A DNA stretch of 64,000 nt, from contig JASCPH010000001.1 in the NCBI GenBank assembly GCA_029959545.1, positions 1-64,000 of the forward strand. The letters are read 5' to 3'. This stretch comes from Microbacteriaceae bacterium PS02066 (GTDB lineage Bacteria > Actinomycetota > Actinomycetes > Actinomycetales > Microbacteriaceae). The position numbers and the translations under genes were made by a program. Below the pieces are notes generated by a model that saw only the letters and a list, made by a program, of their open reading frames with translations, searched no databases and had not been told where the DNA came from. This document shows, one piece after another, positions 18,696-27,927 of this stretch (positions are counted from its first letter, which is position 1; the number at the start of each line of letters is the position of its first letter).

Positions 18696-19262
18696 ATGTC
18701 GTTCTGGGCATTGCCTCTGCTCGCCGTCGGTGTCTCCGCCGACGCCTTCGCGGTCGCCCTCGGCAAGGGTCTGCAGCTGCGCGCGCAGATCGTCCGCAAC
18801 GCTCTCGTGCTCGCGCTCGCCTTCGGGCTCGCGCAGGCGCTCATGCCGCTGCTCGGCTACCTGCTCGGCAGCGCGTTCGCCGCGTTCATCGAGCCGTTCG
18901 ATCACTGGGTCGCCTTCGCGCTGCTCGCCGCGGTCGGGGTGAAGATGCTCTGGGAGGCGCTGACGCCCGACAAGGACGGAGCAGAAGCCGGAACCTCGCG
19001 CCTCTCGACGCGCGAGACGATCCTGCTCGCCGTGGCGACGTCCATCGACGCGCTCGCCGTGGGGCTGAGCTTCGCGTTCCTCAACTTCCCGGTGTGGATC
19101 GCTGTCATCGCGATCGGCGTCGTGACCTTCGTGCTCTCCTTCGCCGCCGTTCTCATCGGGCATCGGATCGGCACCCGCTTCCGTCGTCCTGCCGAGATCG
19201 TGGGCGGCCTCGTGCTCATCGGGATCGGGGCGCAGATCCTGATCTCGCACCTCACCGCCTGA
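18696..19262 (+). CDS. mntP: Manganese efflux pump MntP
   Basis: The protein has 188 residues with six membrane helices in two related halves. Each half carries the family Asp: SADAFAVALGKGLQ near the N-terminus and TSIDALAVGLSFAFL in the second half. Length and motifs match MntP, which exports Mn(II) and prevents manganese toxicity. AGGAG precedes the ATG. Confidence 0.95.
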   Translation: MSFWALPLLAVGVSADAFAVALGKGLQLRAQIVRNALVLALAFGLAQALMPLLGYLLGSAFAAFIEPFDHWVAFALLAAVGVKMLWEALTPDKDGAEAGTSRLSTRETILLAVATSIDALAVGLSFAFLNFPVWIAVIAIGVVTFVLSFAAVLIGHRIGTRFRRPAEIVGGLVLIGIGAQILISHLTA

Positions 19263-19338
19263 CGGGTTCGCGAACGCCCTGTCATAGAAACGGGGCGAGA
19301 CGGTGCGGGTGTTCATCGTGGGCGCTTGGCTGGAGAGC

Positions 19339-19920
19339 ATGCAGCGTCGAACCTCCGTCTCCCTCGGGCTTGCCGCCGTCCTCCTCTCCGCCGGGGCGGT
19401 GCTCGGTGCATGCAGTGCCCCCGCGGCGCCCGCCGACCCTTCCGCTGCCCTCTCGTTCGCCCAGGTCGAGGCGATGAGTGCCGCCGAGGCGATCGACGCG
19501 TTGGAGGCGGTCCCTGTCGCCGAACGGGCGACCGGTTACTCGGCATCGGTGCGCCCGGACTCGCTGTTGCTCACCACGGGGGATGGCCGCGAGGTCGGCA
19601 AGCCGTTGCCCGAGGATTCGTTCCACTTGTCGGTCGCCCCGTACGAGAGCTCGACGCACGAGTGCTTCTTCCACAACCTGACGAGCTGTCGTGGCGAGCT
19701 CGCGGGACGCACGTTCGAGGTGACGGTGGTCGATGGTGCCGGCGCCACGATCCTCGATGAGACTCTCGTGGCGGCGGACAACGGATTCGTCGGCTTCTGG
19801 CTGCCTCGCGGCATCGAGGCGACGCTGACCGTGCGCGCCGGAGATGAGGTCGCCGTCTCGTCCATCGCGACCGGACCCGACGACCCGACCTGTCTCACCG
19901 ACCTGAAACTGCAGGCCTGA
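19339..19920 (+). CDS. CueP family metal-binding lipoprotein
   Basis: The protein has 193 residues from the ATG at 19339, which has GGAG upstream. A longer in-frame start at 19303 would add residues before the signal peptide. The signal sequence ends in the lipobox LGAC (SAGAVLGACSAP). The body carries the CueP signatures SVRPDSLLLT, PLPEDSFHLSVAPYESSTH and the paired Cys in HECFFHNLTSCRGEL. CueP proteins bind periplasmic copper. Here it is probably membrane-anchored on the outer face. Confidence 0.88.
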   Translation: MQRRTSVSLGLAAVLLSAGAVLGACSAPAAPADPSAALSFAQVEAMSAAEAIDALEAVPVAERATGYSASVRPDSLLLTTGDGREVGKPLPEDSFHLSVAPYESSTHECFFHNLTSCRGELAGRTFEVTVVDGAGATILDETLVAADNGFVGFWLPRGIEATLTVRAGDEVAVSSIATGPDDPTCLTDLKLQA

Positions 19921-19935
19921 GCGCACCACGAAGAA

Positions 19936-19961
19936 AGCCCCTCCCGCGAAAGGGAGGGGCT
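19936..19961 (-). terminator. Rho-independent terminator
   Basis: A perfect 10-bp stem, AGCCCCTCCC with GGGAGGGGCT, encloses GCGAAA. On the minus strand it is followed by TTTCTTC, so it best ends the leftward transcript from yajQ and the small gene at 20027. It may also act on the convergent cueP-like gene. Confidence 0.85.
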
Positions 19962-20026
19962 ACACGACACGACATCGCGCTTCACGCGGCGACGATGACC
20001 CGAACATCCCCGGCGCGCGGTGTTGC

Positions 20027-20167
20027 TTAGGACCAGGCTTCCACCCCATGACGTTCCTCGGCGGAATGTGAAACGACTCTCATGACGTTCTCACGCGGGG
20101 CCGCCGCGTTGAAGCGGCGTGCAAACGCGGCGGGCAGCTGGTCGAGCGAGGTGACGGGGGAGGTCAT
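20027..20167 (-). CDS. Small hypothetical protein (46 residues)
   Basis: An ATG at 20167 has AAAGGAAG upstream, and the frame ends with TAA just before a strong terminator. The predicted product is basic to neutral (MTSPVTSLDQLPAAFARRFN then APRENVMRVVSHSAEE). No domain is recognised. The good ribosome site and following terminator make it likely to be real. It lies downstream of yajQ on the same strand. Confidence 0.55.
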   Translation of the reverse strand: MTSPVTSLDQLPAAFARRFNAAAPRENVMRVVSHSAEERHGVEAWS

Positions 20168-20258
20168 GGTCTTCCTTTCGATGCGACCGCGATGTGCGGT
20201 CACAGAGGAAGACGCCCCCGGCGCCGAGATGTGACGAGGAGAGCTCGTCGGCCCTGAC

Positions 20259-20747
20259 TTACCGGTAGTTGGTGAACTGCAGGTCGACGTCGAGGTCGGC
20301 GGCCTTGAGCAGCCGCTGCACTTCCTGCAGGTCGTCGCGGGACTTCGACTGCACGCGCAGTTCATCGCCCTGGATCTGCGACTTGACACTCTTCGGCCCT
20401 TCGTCGCGGATGATCTTGCCGATCTTCTTCGCGATCTCCTGCGAGATGCCTTCCTTCAGCGTGGAGACGATGCGGTACTCCTTGCCGCTGGCGGTGGGCT
20501 CGCCTGAATCCAGGCTCTTCAGCGAGATGCCGCGCTTGATGAGCTTCGTCTGGAACACATCCAGCACCGCGTTCGCGCGATCTTCGCTGTTGGCCTTGAT
20601 GAGGATCGACTCGCCGCTCCACTCGATGGAGGCGTCCGTGCCCTTGAAGTCGTAGCGCTGCTCCACTTCCTTGCGGGCCTGGTTCAGAGCATTGTCGGCC
20701 TCCTGCCGATCGATCTTGGAAACGATGTCGAACGAGGAATCTGCCAT
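20259..20747 (-). CDS. YajQ family nucleotide-binding protein
   Basis: The protein has 162 residues from the ATG at 20747 ([20 protein letters not shown]), the universal YajQ start. Conserved blocks are [45 protein letters not shown] and [16 protein letters not shown]. Some members bind cyclic di-GMP. The role here is unknown. Confidence 0.95.
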   Translation of the reverse strand: MADSSFDIVSKIDRQEADNALNQARKEVEQRYDFKGTDASIEWSGESILIKANSEDRANAVLDVFQTKLIKRGISLKSLDSGEPTASGKEYRIVSTLKEGISQEIAKKIGKIIRDEGPKSVKSQIQGDELRVQSKSRDDLQEVQRLLKAADLDVDLQFTNYR

Positions 20748-20865
20748 GCCGCGATTCTTCCACGGGCGGAGCTCAGACGGGGAGTGAGCATCCCGGCGTG
20801 GCAGGCCTGGGTCGCGGCGCAGTAGGCCGCATCCGGGCGCTCGCGCCGATTCGTAGACTTGTCTC

Positions 20866-21357
20866 ATGCGGGCTCTGACCGAGGAACAGGTGCGCGCGTC
20901 GTTCGTGAACGCCGCGCCGGAGGAAGTCCGGGTGGCTGCCATGCCGCACGACTTCCTGCTCACCGACTGGGATCACCTCGACTTCCTCGCGTGGCGCGAC
21001 CCGCGCTCGCGCGGCCGGGGGTACCTGGTGACCGAGTCCGAGGGCCGTCCGGCGGGCGTCGTGCTCCGGGCCGCGGAGGGCAACGGTCGCGCGCGGTCGG
21101 CGATGTGCAACCTGTGCCACACGATGCAGCCCGGCGATCAGGTCGCGCTGTTCACCGCGCGCCGAGCGGGCGAGGCGGGGGAGAGCGGTGACAGCGTGGG
21201 CACGTACATGTGCGCCGACCTGTCGTGCCACGAGATCGTGCGGTTGGCGGCACCCCTTGCGCCGAGCGAGATCCGGGCGAGCGTCGATCGCCGTATCGAT
21301 GGCACCCGGGCGCGGGCCGAAGCGTTCGTCGGGCGCGTGAAGGGGGAACAGGCATGA
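20866..21357 (+). CDS. FBP domain-containing protein (treble-clef zinc finger)
   Basis: The protein has 163 residues. Four Cys in two pairs, MCNLCHTM and [12 protein letters not shown], form the zinc site of the actinobacterial domain first noted at the C-terminus of fibronectin-binding protein. Family members have been linked to elongation factor G. Its TGA overlaps the ATG of the following PfkB kinase. Confidence 0.85.
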   Translation: MRALTEEQVRASFVNAAPEEVRVAAMPHDFLLTDWDHLDFLAWRDPRSRGRGYLVTESEGRPAGVVLRAAEGNGRARSAMCNLCHTMQPGDQVALFTARRAGEAGESGDSVGTYMCADLSCHEIVRLAAPLAPSEIRASVDRRIDGTRARAEAFVGRVKGEQA

Positions 21358-22268
21358 CCGCACCGGGACGGGTCGTCGTCATCGGGGATGCGCTGATCGA
21401 CGAGTTGCGCGACGACACCGGTGTGCGTGAGTTCGTCGGGGGTGCGGCGCTCAACGTGGCCGTCGGGCTTGCTCGGCTGGGCCTGCCCACGACGCTCATC
21501 GCGATGGTCGGCGACGACGAGCCCGGCGACCGCATCCGCGCCTACCTGGACGACTTCGGGGTCGAGCTCGTGGCGACGGCGTCGCCGCATGGCTCGTCGC
21601 GCGCGATCAGCACCCGCAATGCCGGCGGGGAGCCGGTCTACGTGTTCAACGAGGCGGCGTGGCACCGCCGCATCCGCTTCGGCGACGAGGAGCGTCGTGT
21701 GATTTCGGATGCGACGATCACGGTCGTGAGCTGCTTCCCGTTCGACGACACGGCGCAGACGGCCGAGCTCGCGGACGCGGTGCGCGACGCCGACGGGCTG
21801 CTCGCGGTCGACCCGAATCCGCGTGAGGGGATGATGCACGACCGCGCCTCCTTCGTCGCGGGCTTCGAGGAGCTCGCCGCGCTCGCCGACCTCGTGAAGG
21901 TCGGCGACGACGATGCGGCGCTGCTGTACGCGGCGCCGCTGGAGACCGTGCGCGACCGGATGCGGGAGCTCGGCACCGCGGCCGTGCTGACCACGCGCGG
22001 CGCGCAGGGCGCGGGCGTCGTCACTGATGCGGTCGCCATCGAACGTCCGATCGCTTCCGTCCCCGGCGCCATCATCGACACGATGGGAGCGGGCGACGCG
22101 GTGCTCTCGTCCGCCGTCGCGTCGCTGTTGTCCGAGCATCCGAGCGACGAAGCCGCCTGGGTGGCGCTCGTCGACACGGCGATGGCGGTCGCCGCCGCCA
22201 CCTGTCGTTTCGAGGGTGCGCTGCTGCGGTTGCCGTCCGCGCTGTCGGGGCTCGATCAGGGCTCCTGA
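21354..22268 (+). CDS. PfkB family carbohydrate kinase
   Basis: The protein has 304 residues from the ATG at 21354, coupled to the preceding gene (ATGA). The N-terminal VVVIGDALIDEL and FVGGAALNVAVGLARLG and the C-terminal DTMGAGDAVLSS (anion hole and catalytic Asp) are the ribokinase-family marks. It phosphorylates a sugar or nucleoside. The exact substrate, such as fructose or ribose, is not clear. Confidence 0.9.
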   Translation: MTAPGRVVVIGDALIDELRDDTGVREFVGGAALNVAVGLARLGLPTTLIAMVGDDEPGDRIRAYLDDFGVELVATASPHGSSRAISTRNAGGEPVYVFNEAAWHRRIRFGDEERRVISDATITVVSCFPFDDTAQTAELADAVRDADGLLAVDPNPREGMMHDRASFVAGFEELAALADLVKVGDDDAALLYAAPLETVRDRMRELGTAAVLTTRGAQGAGVVTDAVAIERPIASVPGAIIDTMGAGDAVLSSAVASLLSEHPSDEAAWVALVDTAMAVAAATCRFEGALLRLPSALSGLDQGS

Positions 22269-22373
22269 GTCGCCGCGCGCGGGCCCGTCGCGGATTTCTG
22301 AGTACGTCGGCGAGGGGGTAGTATCGGAGATCGCGCCTCTGGTCGACTGTACAAGCTGGGCAGGTGCGCACTT

Positions 22374-22458
22374 GGCGAGTTACCCAAGCGGCCAAAGGGA
22401 TCTGACTGTAAATCAGCCGGCGTAGCCTTCGGGGGTTCGAATCCCTCACTCGCCACCA
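22374..22458 (+). tRNA. tRNA-Tyr (GTA anticodon)
   Basis: The acceptor arm GGCGAGT pairs with ACTCGCC. The anticodon GTA is at 22408-22410 in the stem CTGACT...AATCAG. There is a long class II variable arm and GGTTCGAAT in the T loop. CCA is encoded (22456-22458). A strong terminator follows at once. Confidence 0.95.
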
Positions 22459-22460
22459 TC

Positions 22461-22500
22461 AAAGCCGAAAGCCCCCGCATGGGGGCTTTCGGCTTTTCCG
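22461..22500 (+). terminator. Rho-independent terminator after tRNA-Tyr
   Basis: A long stem, AAAGCCGAAAGCCCCC pairing with GGGGGCTTTCGGCTTT, has a four-base loop and a T run. It ends the tRNA transcript. Confidence 0.92.
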
Positions 22501-22528
22501 TGTTGTGCCCGTGTGCGCGGCCTGCTCG

Positions 22529-22568
22529 CCTGTCACAGATCGACGCGATGAGCGCGATCTGTGACAGG
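22529..22568. repeat. 14-bp perfect inverted repeat
   Basis: CCTGTCACAGATCG is repeated in inverted form as CGATCTGTGACAGG with a 12-base loop. It lies in the 241-base gap between tRNA-Tyr and the membrane protein gene at 22700. There is no T run, so it is not a standard terminator. It could be an operator or a hairpin in the leader of the next gene. Nothing else is recognised in the gap. Confidence 0.8.
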
Positions 22569-22699
22569 GGAACAGGGCTTCTCTGCGCACCGACGCGTCG
22601 CCGATCGGTTCTCCACGCCGCCCACAACCCTCCTCGGCGAATCGGCGCGGCGTGCCAGGATGAGGGTGCGGGCGAGGGGCGCCCGCGAAGGGAGCCGTG

Positions 22700-23668
22700 A
22701 TGTCCGCGCCGCAACCGCCCGTCGCACCGTCCGCTGCACCGTCCGCTGAGTCGTCGAGCCCGAACCGCCTCGTGCGGGCGGGCATCTGGGTCGCCATCGG
22801 CGCCCTGATCGCCGCGGCGCTCGTGAGCGTGGTCTGGGTGCTCATCGGCTCACAGAACGGGATCGTCGGACGCGCCTTCCTCACGATCTTCCTGCTCGCC
22901 GCGTTCGCCGGCGTCGCGATCCTCGACGCGCACCTCGCCCCGAGGCGCCCCGGATGGTTCGTGCTGACGAGCATGATCGCGTGGGTGCTCATCCTCATCG
23001 TCGGAGCATTCCTCATCTGGATGCCGGAGCGACCCTCCCTCGACGCGTACCGCTACGGCGACGGGCTCACGAGCTTCACGCGGTTCTTCTCGTTCCTGCT
23101 GATCGTGCTGATCGTGCAACTCGCGGTGCTCCACGTGCGTCTGTACATCAAGGCCATCGTGCGCGTACCCACCCTGTTCAACCGCATCGTCGGATACGTG
23201 ACCGTCGGACTCGTGGCAGCCCTCGTCGTGCTGCTCGTGCTGCCGCTGACGATCCAGGAGTGGGTCGACTTCTACGACGTCTACTGGCGCATCGTCGTGG
23301 CCGTGACGATCCTCGCGGCCGTCGGCACTGCGCTGGTCCCGCTGGTCAACCTGCTGTTCGGTCCCAAGACGCCCCGCTCTCAGGCGACGCCGCAGACCTG
23401 GCCGGTCGCGGCTCCACAGGCGTGGCCGACATACGCCGACCGCGTCACCCCGCTGCCGGTCCTCCCGGACGGCTCGCCCGACTGGCAGGCCTACTACACG
23501 GGATACCCCACGGGGTGGCACCAGGCGCCGCCGGCAGTCTCGCCCACAGCGGAGGCGGCGTACGGCGCCCAGCCGCCCGCATCCGCCGCGCCCGTCACGC
23601 CGTCGGAGCCTCCCGCAGCCCCGGGCTACGAGGGCTTCCCGCCCCCGCCGCCGCTGCCCCCGCGCTGA
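22700..23668 (+). CDS. Six-helix membrane protein with proline-rich tail
   Basis: The protein has 322 residues from the ATG at 22700 (GGGAG upstream). A Pro/Ala/Ser-rich N-terminus is followed by six membrane segments between about residues 28 and 215, then a cytosolic tail rich in Pro, Ala, Trp and Tyr that ends PPPPPLPPR. The family is not recognised. The Pro-rich ends suggest protein-protein contacts. Confidence 0.85.
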   Translation: MSAPQPPVAPSAAPSAESSSPNRLVRAGIWVAIGALIAAALVSVVWVLIGSQNGIVGRAFLTIFLLAAFAGVAILDAHLAPRRPGWFVLTSMIAWVLILIVGAFLIWMPERPSLDAYRYGDGLTSFTRFFSFLLIVLIVQLAVLHVRLYIKAIVRVPTLFNRIVGYVTVGLVAALVVLLVLPLTIQEWVDFYDVYWRIVVAVTILAAVGTALVPLVNLLFGPKTPRSQATPQTWPVAAPQAWPTYADRVTPLPVLPDGSPDWQAYYTGYPTGWHQAPPAVSPTAEAAYGAQPPASAAPVTPSEPPAAPGYEGFPPPPPLPPR

Positions 23669-23688
23669 GCGTCCGCACCCACCGGGCA

Positions 23689-25278
23689 TCAGCCCCCGGG
23701 CAGCAGCGCGAGCGCGGCCATCGCCGCGTTGTGACCGCCCAGCCCGCTGACCGCGCCGCCGCGCGCGACACTCGATCCGCAGCGGAGGATGCGGGAGTGC
23801 GCCGTGTCGACGCCCCACGCCTCGGCGGGGGCGGCCGCATCCGCCTCGTCCTCACGCCACGGCCATGACAGCGGACCGTGGAAGATGTCGCCGCCGGTCA
23901 TGCCCAGCGACTCCTCGAGATCGGCGGTGGTGCGCGCCTCGATGCACGGGGCGCCGGTCGGAGTCTCCCAGATGCAGTCGGCGAGCGGCTCGGCGAGCAC
24001 AGAGTCGAGGGAGCGCTCTGCGGCCGCCAGGAGCGTGGCACGCATCGCATCGGGGTCCGAGCCGTCCAGGAGTCGATGCGGCACCTGAAGTCCGAACAGG
24101 GTGAGCGTCTGCGCACCCGCCTCCTGCAGCTCCGCCCCGAGGATCGAAGGATCGGTGAGCGAGTGGCAGTAGATCTCGGCCGGGAGCGGCTCGGGGATGC
24201 GGCCGGCGACCGCCTCCGTGTATGCGGTATTGAGCTGCGTCATCGTCTCGTTGACGTGGAACGTTCCCGCGAACGCCGCCGCGGGTGCGACGTGGCGGTC
24301 ATGCAGACGGGGGAGCCGGCGCAGGAGCATGTTGACCTTGACCTGCGCGCCCTCGGGTTCCGGCGCGCGCTGCACGTCGGCTCCCGCCGCGGCGAGCAGG
24401 TGGTCGAGCACGGCCGGCCCGACGGCTGCGAGTACGAGGCGACCGGCGACGACGCCCGCATCCGTCCCGCCATAGCGAACCTCGCCGTCGGGGCTCACGC
24501 TCGTGACCGGAGCGCCGGTACGGATCTCGGCGCCCGCGTCCCGCGCGGCTCGGTCGAGCTCCGCGGTGACGTGGCCCATCCCGCCCACCGGCACGTCCCA
24601 GTCACCCGTGCCGCCGCCGATCACGTGGTACAGGTAGCAGCGGTTCTGCCGCAGGGACGCGTCATCGGCGTGCGAGAACGTGCCGATGAGCCCGTCGGTG
24701 AGCGCGATGCCGCGCACGAGGTCGCTCTCCAGACTGTCGCGCAGCAGCGTGCCCAGCGGCCGCGCCGTGATCGCGTCCCACAGGGCGTCGTCGCCGAGCG
24801 CCGCGCGCAGAGCGGATGCGGTGGGCAGCGGTTCGGTCATGGAGGGGAAGACCGTGCGCGCGAGCGGCGTCACCCGCGCGCTGAGGCTCCGGTAGCGATC
24901 AGCCTCGGCGGTGGAGCCCGCCGTGCGGTGGAAGCTCGCATCCGTCACCCGCGCGTCACCGGTGTCGACGAGCACGCCGCGCGCCGGGTCGGTGGGATCG
25001 GGCGTGTACGAGGAGTAGCGCCGGCGTCGCAGGGTCAGCCGCAGCCCGAGGTCGTCGACGATGCGGGCGGGCAGCAGGCTCACGAGATAGGAGTAACGCG
25101 ACAGTCGTGCCGAGACGCCGGCCCAGGGCGACTCGGAGACGGCCGCTCCTCCGGTGTGGTCGAGCCGTTCCAGCACCACGACTGAGCGACCGGCGCGGGC
25201 GAGGTAAGCAGCGGCGACGAGGGCGTTGTGGCCCCCGCCGACGATCACGACGTCATGGGTCGGCCGGGTGACGGTCAT
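23689..25278 (-). CDS. FAD-dependent oxidoreductase, phytoene desaturase-like
   Basis: The protein has 529 residues. The N-terminal FAD motif VVIVGGGHNALVAAAYLARAG and RSVVVLERLDHTGGAA are typical of the CrtI-like amine-oxidoreductase family. The C-terminal signature ILRCGSSVARGGAVSGLGGHNAA completes the FAD site. No carotenoid genes are adjacent, so the substrate is open. It is convergent with the gene at 22700 and divergent from the phosphatase at 25330. Confidence 0.9.
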   Translation of the reverse strand: MTVTRPTHDVVIVGGGHNALVAAAYLARAGRSVVVLERLDHTGGAAVSESPWAGVSARLSRYSYLVSLLPARIVDDLGLRLTLRRRRYSSYTPDPTDPARGVLVDTGDARVTDASFHRTAGSTAEADRYRSLSARVTPLARTVFPSMTEPLPTASALRAALGDDALWDAITARPLGTLLRDSLESDLVRGIALTDGLIGTFSHADDASLRQNRCYLYHVIGGGTGDWDVPVGGMGHVTAELDRAARDAGAEIRTGAPVTSVSPDGEVRYGGTDAGVVAGRLVLAAVGPAVLDHLLAAAGADVQRAPEPEGAQVKVNMLLRRLPRLHDRHVAPAAAFAGTFHVNETMTQLNTAYTEAVAGRIPEPLPAEIYCHSLTDPSILGAELQEAGAQTLTLFGLQVPHRLLDGSDPDAMRATLLAAAERSLDSVLAEPLADCIWETPTGAPCIEARTTADLEESLGMTGGDIFHGPLSWPWREDEADAAAPAEAWGVDTAHSRILRCGSSVARGGAVSGLGGHNAAMAALALLPGG

Positions 25279-25329
25279 GCCGCCACGCTAACGGCCGACA
25301 GCTGCCCGGCGCGAGGGTAGCGTGGGAGC

Positions 25330-26136
25330 ATGCCTTCCGCTCTGGATCTGCAATCGCTCGCCATCGAGGTCGCGAAGGAGGCGGGGGCGCTCGCCGCTCG
25401 ACGGCGCCGTGAAGGCGTGCAGATCGCCGCGACGAAGTCGGCGCTGGCGGACATCGTGACCGACGCCGACCGGGAGGTCGAGCAGCTGGTGCGCGAGCGT
25501 CTGGCGGCGGCGCGACCCGACGACGGCTTCCTCGGCGAGGAGGGCGGCGCGGCCGCATCCGCCTCGGGGATCACGTGGGTCGTCGATCCGATCGACGGCA
25601 CCGTCAACTACGCCTACGGAATCCCGGCGTACGCCGTGAGCATCGCCGCCGTATCGGGGGAGCCCGACCCGCAGAAGTGGGAGGCACTGGCGGGCGCCGT
25701 GTACAACCCCGCCGTCGACGAGCTGTTCACCGCGGCGCAGGGCGAAGGTGCGCGTCTCGTGTCCTCGATCGAGGGCGAGCGGATGCTGCGCGTCGCCGAA
25801 CCGTCGGATGCGGGTGCGCTGCTGGCCACGGGATTCGGGTACGACCCCGCGACCCACGCGCCCGCGCTCGAGCGTCTCGCCGGGGTCATGCCGCTCGCCC
25901 GTGACCTGCGTCGCATCGGCGCTGCCTCCCTGGATCTGACGGGTGTCGCAGCCGGTCGCATCGACGGGTACTACGAGAAGGGGCTGTGGCCGTGGGACCA
26001 TGCGGCGGGCGCGCTCATCGTCGTCGAGGCCGGTGGCGTGGTGGCGGGACTCGGTGGCAAGCGAGCCGATCGCGAGATGACGATCGCGGCGGCGCCGGGT
26101 CTCTTCGCAGCTCTCCTCGCCCGCCTCGAAGAGTGA
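25330..26136 (+). CDS. Inositol monophosphatase family protein
   Basis: The protein has 268 residues. Metal-binding motifs are present in order: DIVTDADREVEQ, FLGEEGG, WVVDPIDGTVNYAYGIP and the C-terminal GLWPWDHAAGALIVVEAGG. It is probably a Mg-dependent phosphatase acting on inositol-1-phosphate, histidinol phosphate or a related compound. It starts 51 bases from the divergent oxidoreductase. Confidence 0.93.
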   Translation: MPSALDLQSLAIEVAKEAGALAARRRREGVQIAATKSALADIVTDADREVEQLVRERLAAARPDDGFLGEEGGAAASASGITWVVDPIDGTVNYAYGIPAYAVSIAAVSGEPDPQKWEALAGAVYNPAVDELFTAAQGEGARLVSSIEGERMLRVAEPSDAGALLATGFGYDPATHAPALERLAGVMPLARDLRRIGAASLDLTGVAAGRIDGYYEKGLWPWDHAAGALIVVEAGGVVAGLGGKRADREMTIAAAPGLFAALLARLEE

Positions 26137-26273
26137 TGCGCGCGCATGGCATTCTCAGGCTCCGGCCTGTAGTGTTTACCTATTCGTTATCTTCGTCACC
26201 CGAGCGAGGATGAGCATCTCCTTCCGTTTTCCCTGTCGCTGCCCGCGCGACCGAGACCGAGGCTGACTACGTT

Positions 26274-27752
26274 TTGACCCCCCTAGATCCCCAGGCGGAG
26301 ACCGCTCTCACGCGACGCTCCGGCCGGAACCGCAGTGCTGAGACGGCTTCTTCGGGGACCTCGGATGCGGTCGCTCCGCTCACTCGCGCTCAGCTTCGTG
26401 CGCGCCAGGCGGCCGTGCGCCCCGCGCCGGTGTGGTCCGCTCAGCGCACCGAGACGGCCGTTGCGGATCCGGTATCGGTCGCTGAGCCCGAGATGGTGCT
26501 CGAGGTCGTGCCGGAGCCGGTTGCGGCCTCCGAGGTCACGCTGTCGATGCCCGCTGAGCCCGTGGCCGCCGCCGAGGTGACGCTCTCTGCGGCCGAGCCC
26601 CAGGCATCCGCCGCCGAGGCGCCGCTGACCCGCCGCCGTGCCCGTTCGCTCGCTCAGGCGTCCGTCGCCGCGGCGACCCCCATCGAGGTCGCGCTGGACG
26701 CCATGGACGACGGGCCGGTGACTCTGCCGGTCGTCGACACGGTGACGGTCGCGGCGGAGGCCGAGGCGGGCCCGGCTGAGCTGCCGGTTGCCGAGGTCGC
26801 GACAGGTGTCGACGACGAGGCTCGCGTGTTCGCCGAGGCGGTTCTCGCCGACGAGGCAGAGGTGCACGCGATCGCCGACGAGTTCGAGGCCGCTGCTCGG
26901 CTCTTCTCGTTCACGGGTGAGACTCCGATCCAGGTCGCCGCGGCAGCGATCGATGACACCCCTGCTCCGTCGCAGGACGCCGTCGAGGTGCCTCCCGCCA
27001 AGCGTCGCCGCTTCAGTGGTGCCGCGTTCAAGCGTGCGACGGCCGCATCCGCCACCGTCGGTGCCATGGGAATCGTCGGGCTGCTGGCGATCGGTATGAC
27101 GACGCCCGCCGAGGCGGTCTCGGGCGCGGGCAACTCCGCCGCCGCATCCGTCTCGATCGCGACCGGCTCGAAAGCCGGCACCTCGAGCGCGCTGTCGAGC
27201 GACGAGATCCAGGCGTACGTGGCCCCCGCCGACGCGCAGGTCACCGCACTGAACCGCAGCGACTACTCCACGGCGTCGACCGCGGAGCTCGCCGCCGAGT
27301 CGGGCATCACGCACTACTCGAACTTCTTCACCAACAACGCGAACAGCCCGATCCAGTGGCCGTTCAGGGTGGGCGTCTCGATCAGCTACGGCTTCGGGAT
27401 GCGCGACGGCACGATGCACGAGGGCCTGGACTTCACGCCGGGCGAGGGCGCCGAGATTCAGGCTGTCGCCGACGGCGTCGTGCGCACCGCGACGGAGAGC
27501 GGCGGCGGATACGGCGTGATGATCATCATCGATCACGTCATCGACGGAAAGCTCGTCTCGACCCGCTACGCCCACATGCAGTACGGCTCACTGCAGGTGA
27601 AGACCGGAGACACCGTGAAGGTCGGCCAGTTCATCGGCCGCGTGGGCGACACCGGGCGCTCCTTCGGTGCGCACCTGCACTTCGAGGTGCTCGACAACGG
27701 CACGACGGCGATCGACCCGCTGCCGTGGCTGCGTCAGCACGCCGGCGGCTGA
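26274..27752 (+). CDS. M23 (LytM) family peptidoglycan peptidase with long N-terminal extension
   Basis: The protein has 492 residues from a TTG at 26274. No good upstream ribosome site is seen, so the start is uncertain. Residues 1-240 are Ala/Glu/Val-rich with repeats (APLTRAQLRARQA, APLTRRRARSLAQ). KRRRFSGAAFKR then leads into a hydrophobic stretch (GAMGIVGLLAIGM, about 260-275) ending TPAEAV, like a signal anchor or delayed signal peptide. The zinc peptidase domain is C-terminal: HEGLDFT (about 382) and HLHFEV (about 466). It cuts or remodels cell wall peptides outside the membrane. Confidence 0.9.
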   Translation: MTPLDPQAETALTRRSGRNRSAETASSGTSDAVAPLTRAQLRARQAAVRPAPVWSAQRTETAVADPVSVAEPEMVLEVVPEPVAASEVTLSMPAEPVAAAEVTLSAAEPQASAAEAPLTRRRARSLAQASVAAATPIEVALDAMDDGPVTLPVVDTVTVAAEAEAGPAELPVAEVATGVDDEARVFAEAVLADEAEVHAIADEFEAAARLFSFTGETPIQVAAAAIDDTPAPSQDAVEVPPAKRRRFSGAAFKRATAASATVGAMGIVGLLAIGMTTPAEAVSGAGNSAAASVSIATGSKAGTSSALSSDEIQAYVAPADAQVTALNRSDYSTASTAELAAESGITHYSNFFTNNANSPIQWPFRVGVSISYGFGMRDGTMHEGLDFTPGEGAEIQAVADGVVRTATESGGGYGVMIIIDHVIDGKLVSTRYAHMQYGSLQVKTGDTVKVGQFIGRVGDTGRSFGAHLHFEVLDNGTTAIDPLPWLRQHAGG

Positions 27753-27761
27753 CCGGCTGTG

Positions 27762-27791
27762 TTTCGTCGGGGCCCTCGGCTCTGATATTCT
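27762..27791 (+). promoter_or_regulatory. Possible promoter for tRNA-Thr/tRNA-Met
   Basis: TATTCT (27786-27791) is a good -10 box, and TTTCGT (27762-27767) lies 18 bases upstream as a weak -35. They precede the tRNA pair by about 30 bases. A GCCCGG/CCGGGC hairpin (27801-27818) lies between. Confidence 0.35.
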
Positions 27792-27821
27792 TTTCTGGTT
27801 GCCCGGATTGCTCCGGGCAGC

Positions 27822-27893
27822 GCCCCGATAGCTCAGTGGCAGAGCACTTCCATGGTAAGGAAGGGGTCGTCAGTTCAATCCTGACTCGGGGCT
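27822..27893 (+). tRNA. tRNA-Thr (GGT anticodon)
   Basis: The acceptor arm GCCCCGA pairs with TCGGGGC. The anticodon loop ATGGTAA gives GGT at 27854-27856 on the stem CTTCC/GGAAG. The T loop reads GTTCAATC. CCA is not encoded. It is followed 34 bases later by tRNA-Met. Confidence 0.95.
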
Positions 27894-27927
27894 CGCAGCA
27901 TCCGGTGGTCCGCCGCCGGAACGTCGC

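Noticed and set aside
26137..26273. Cyclic di-AMP (ydaO-type) riboswitch before the M23 peptidase
   Set aside because: The gap is only 137 bases and I could not find the paired core of that riboswitch.
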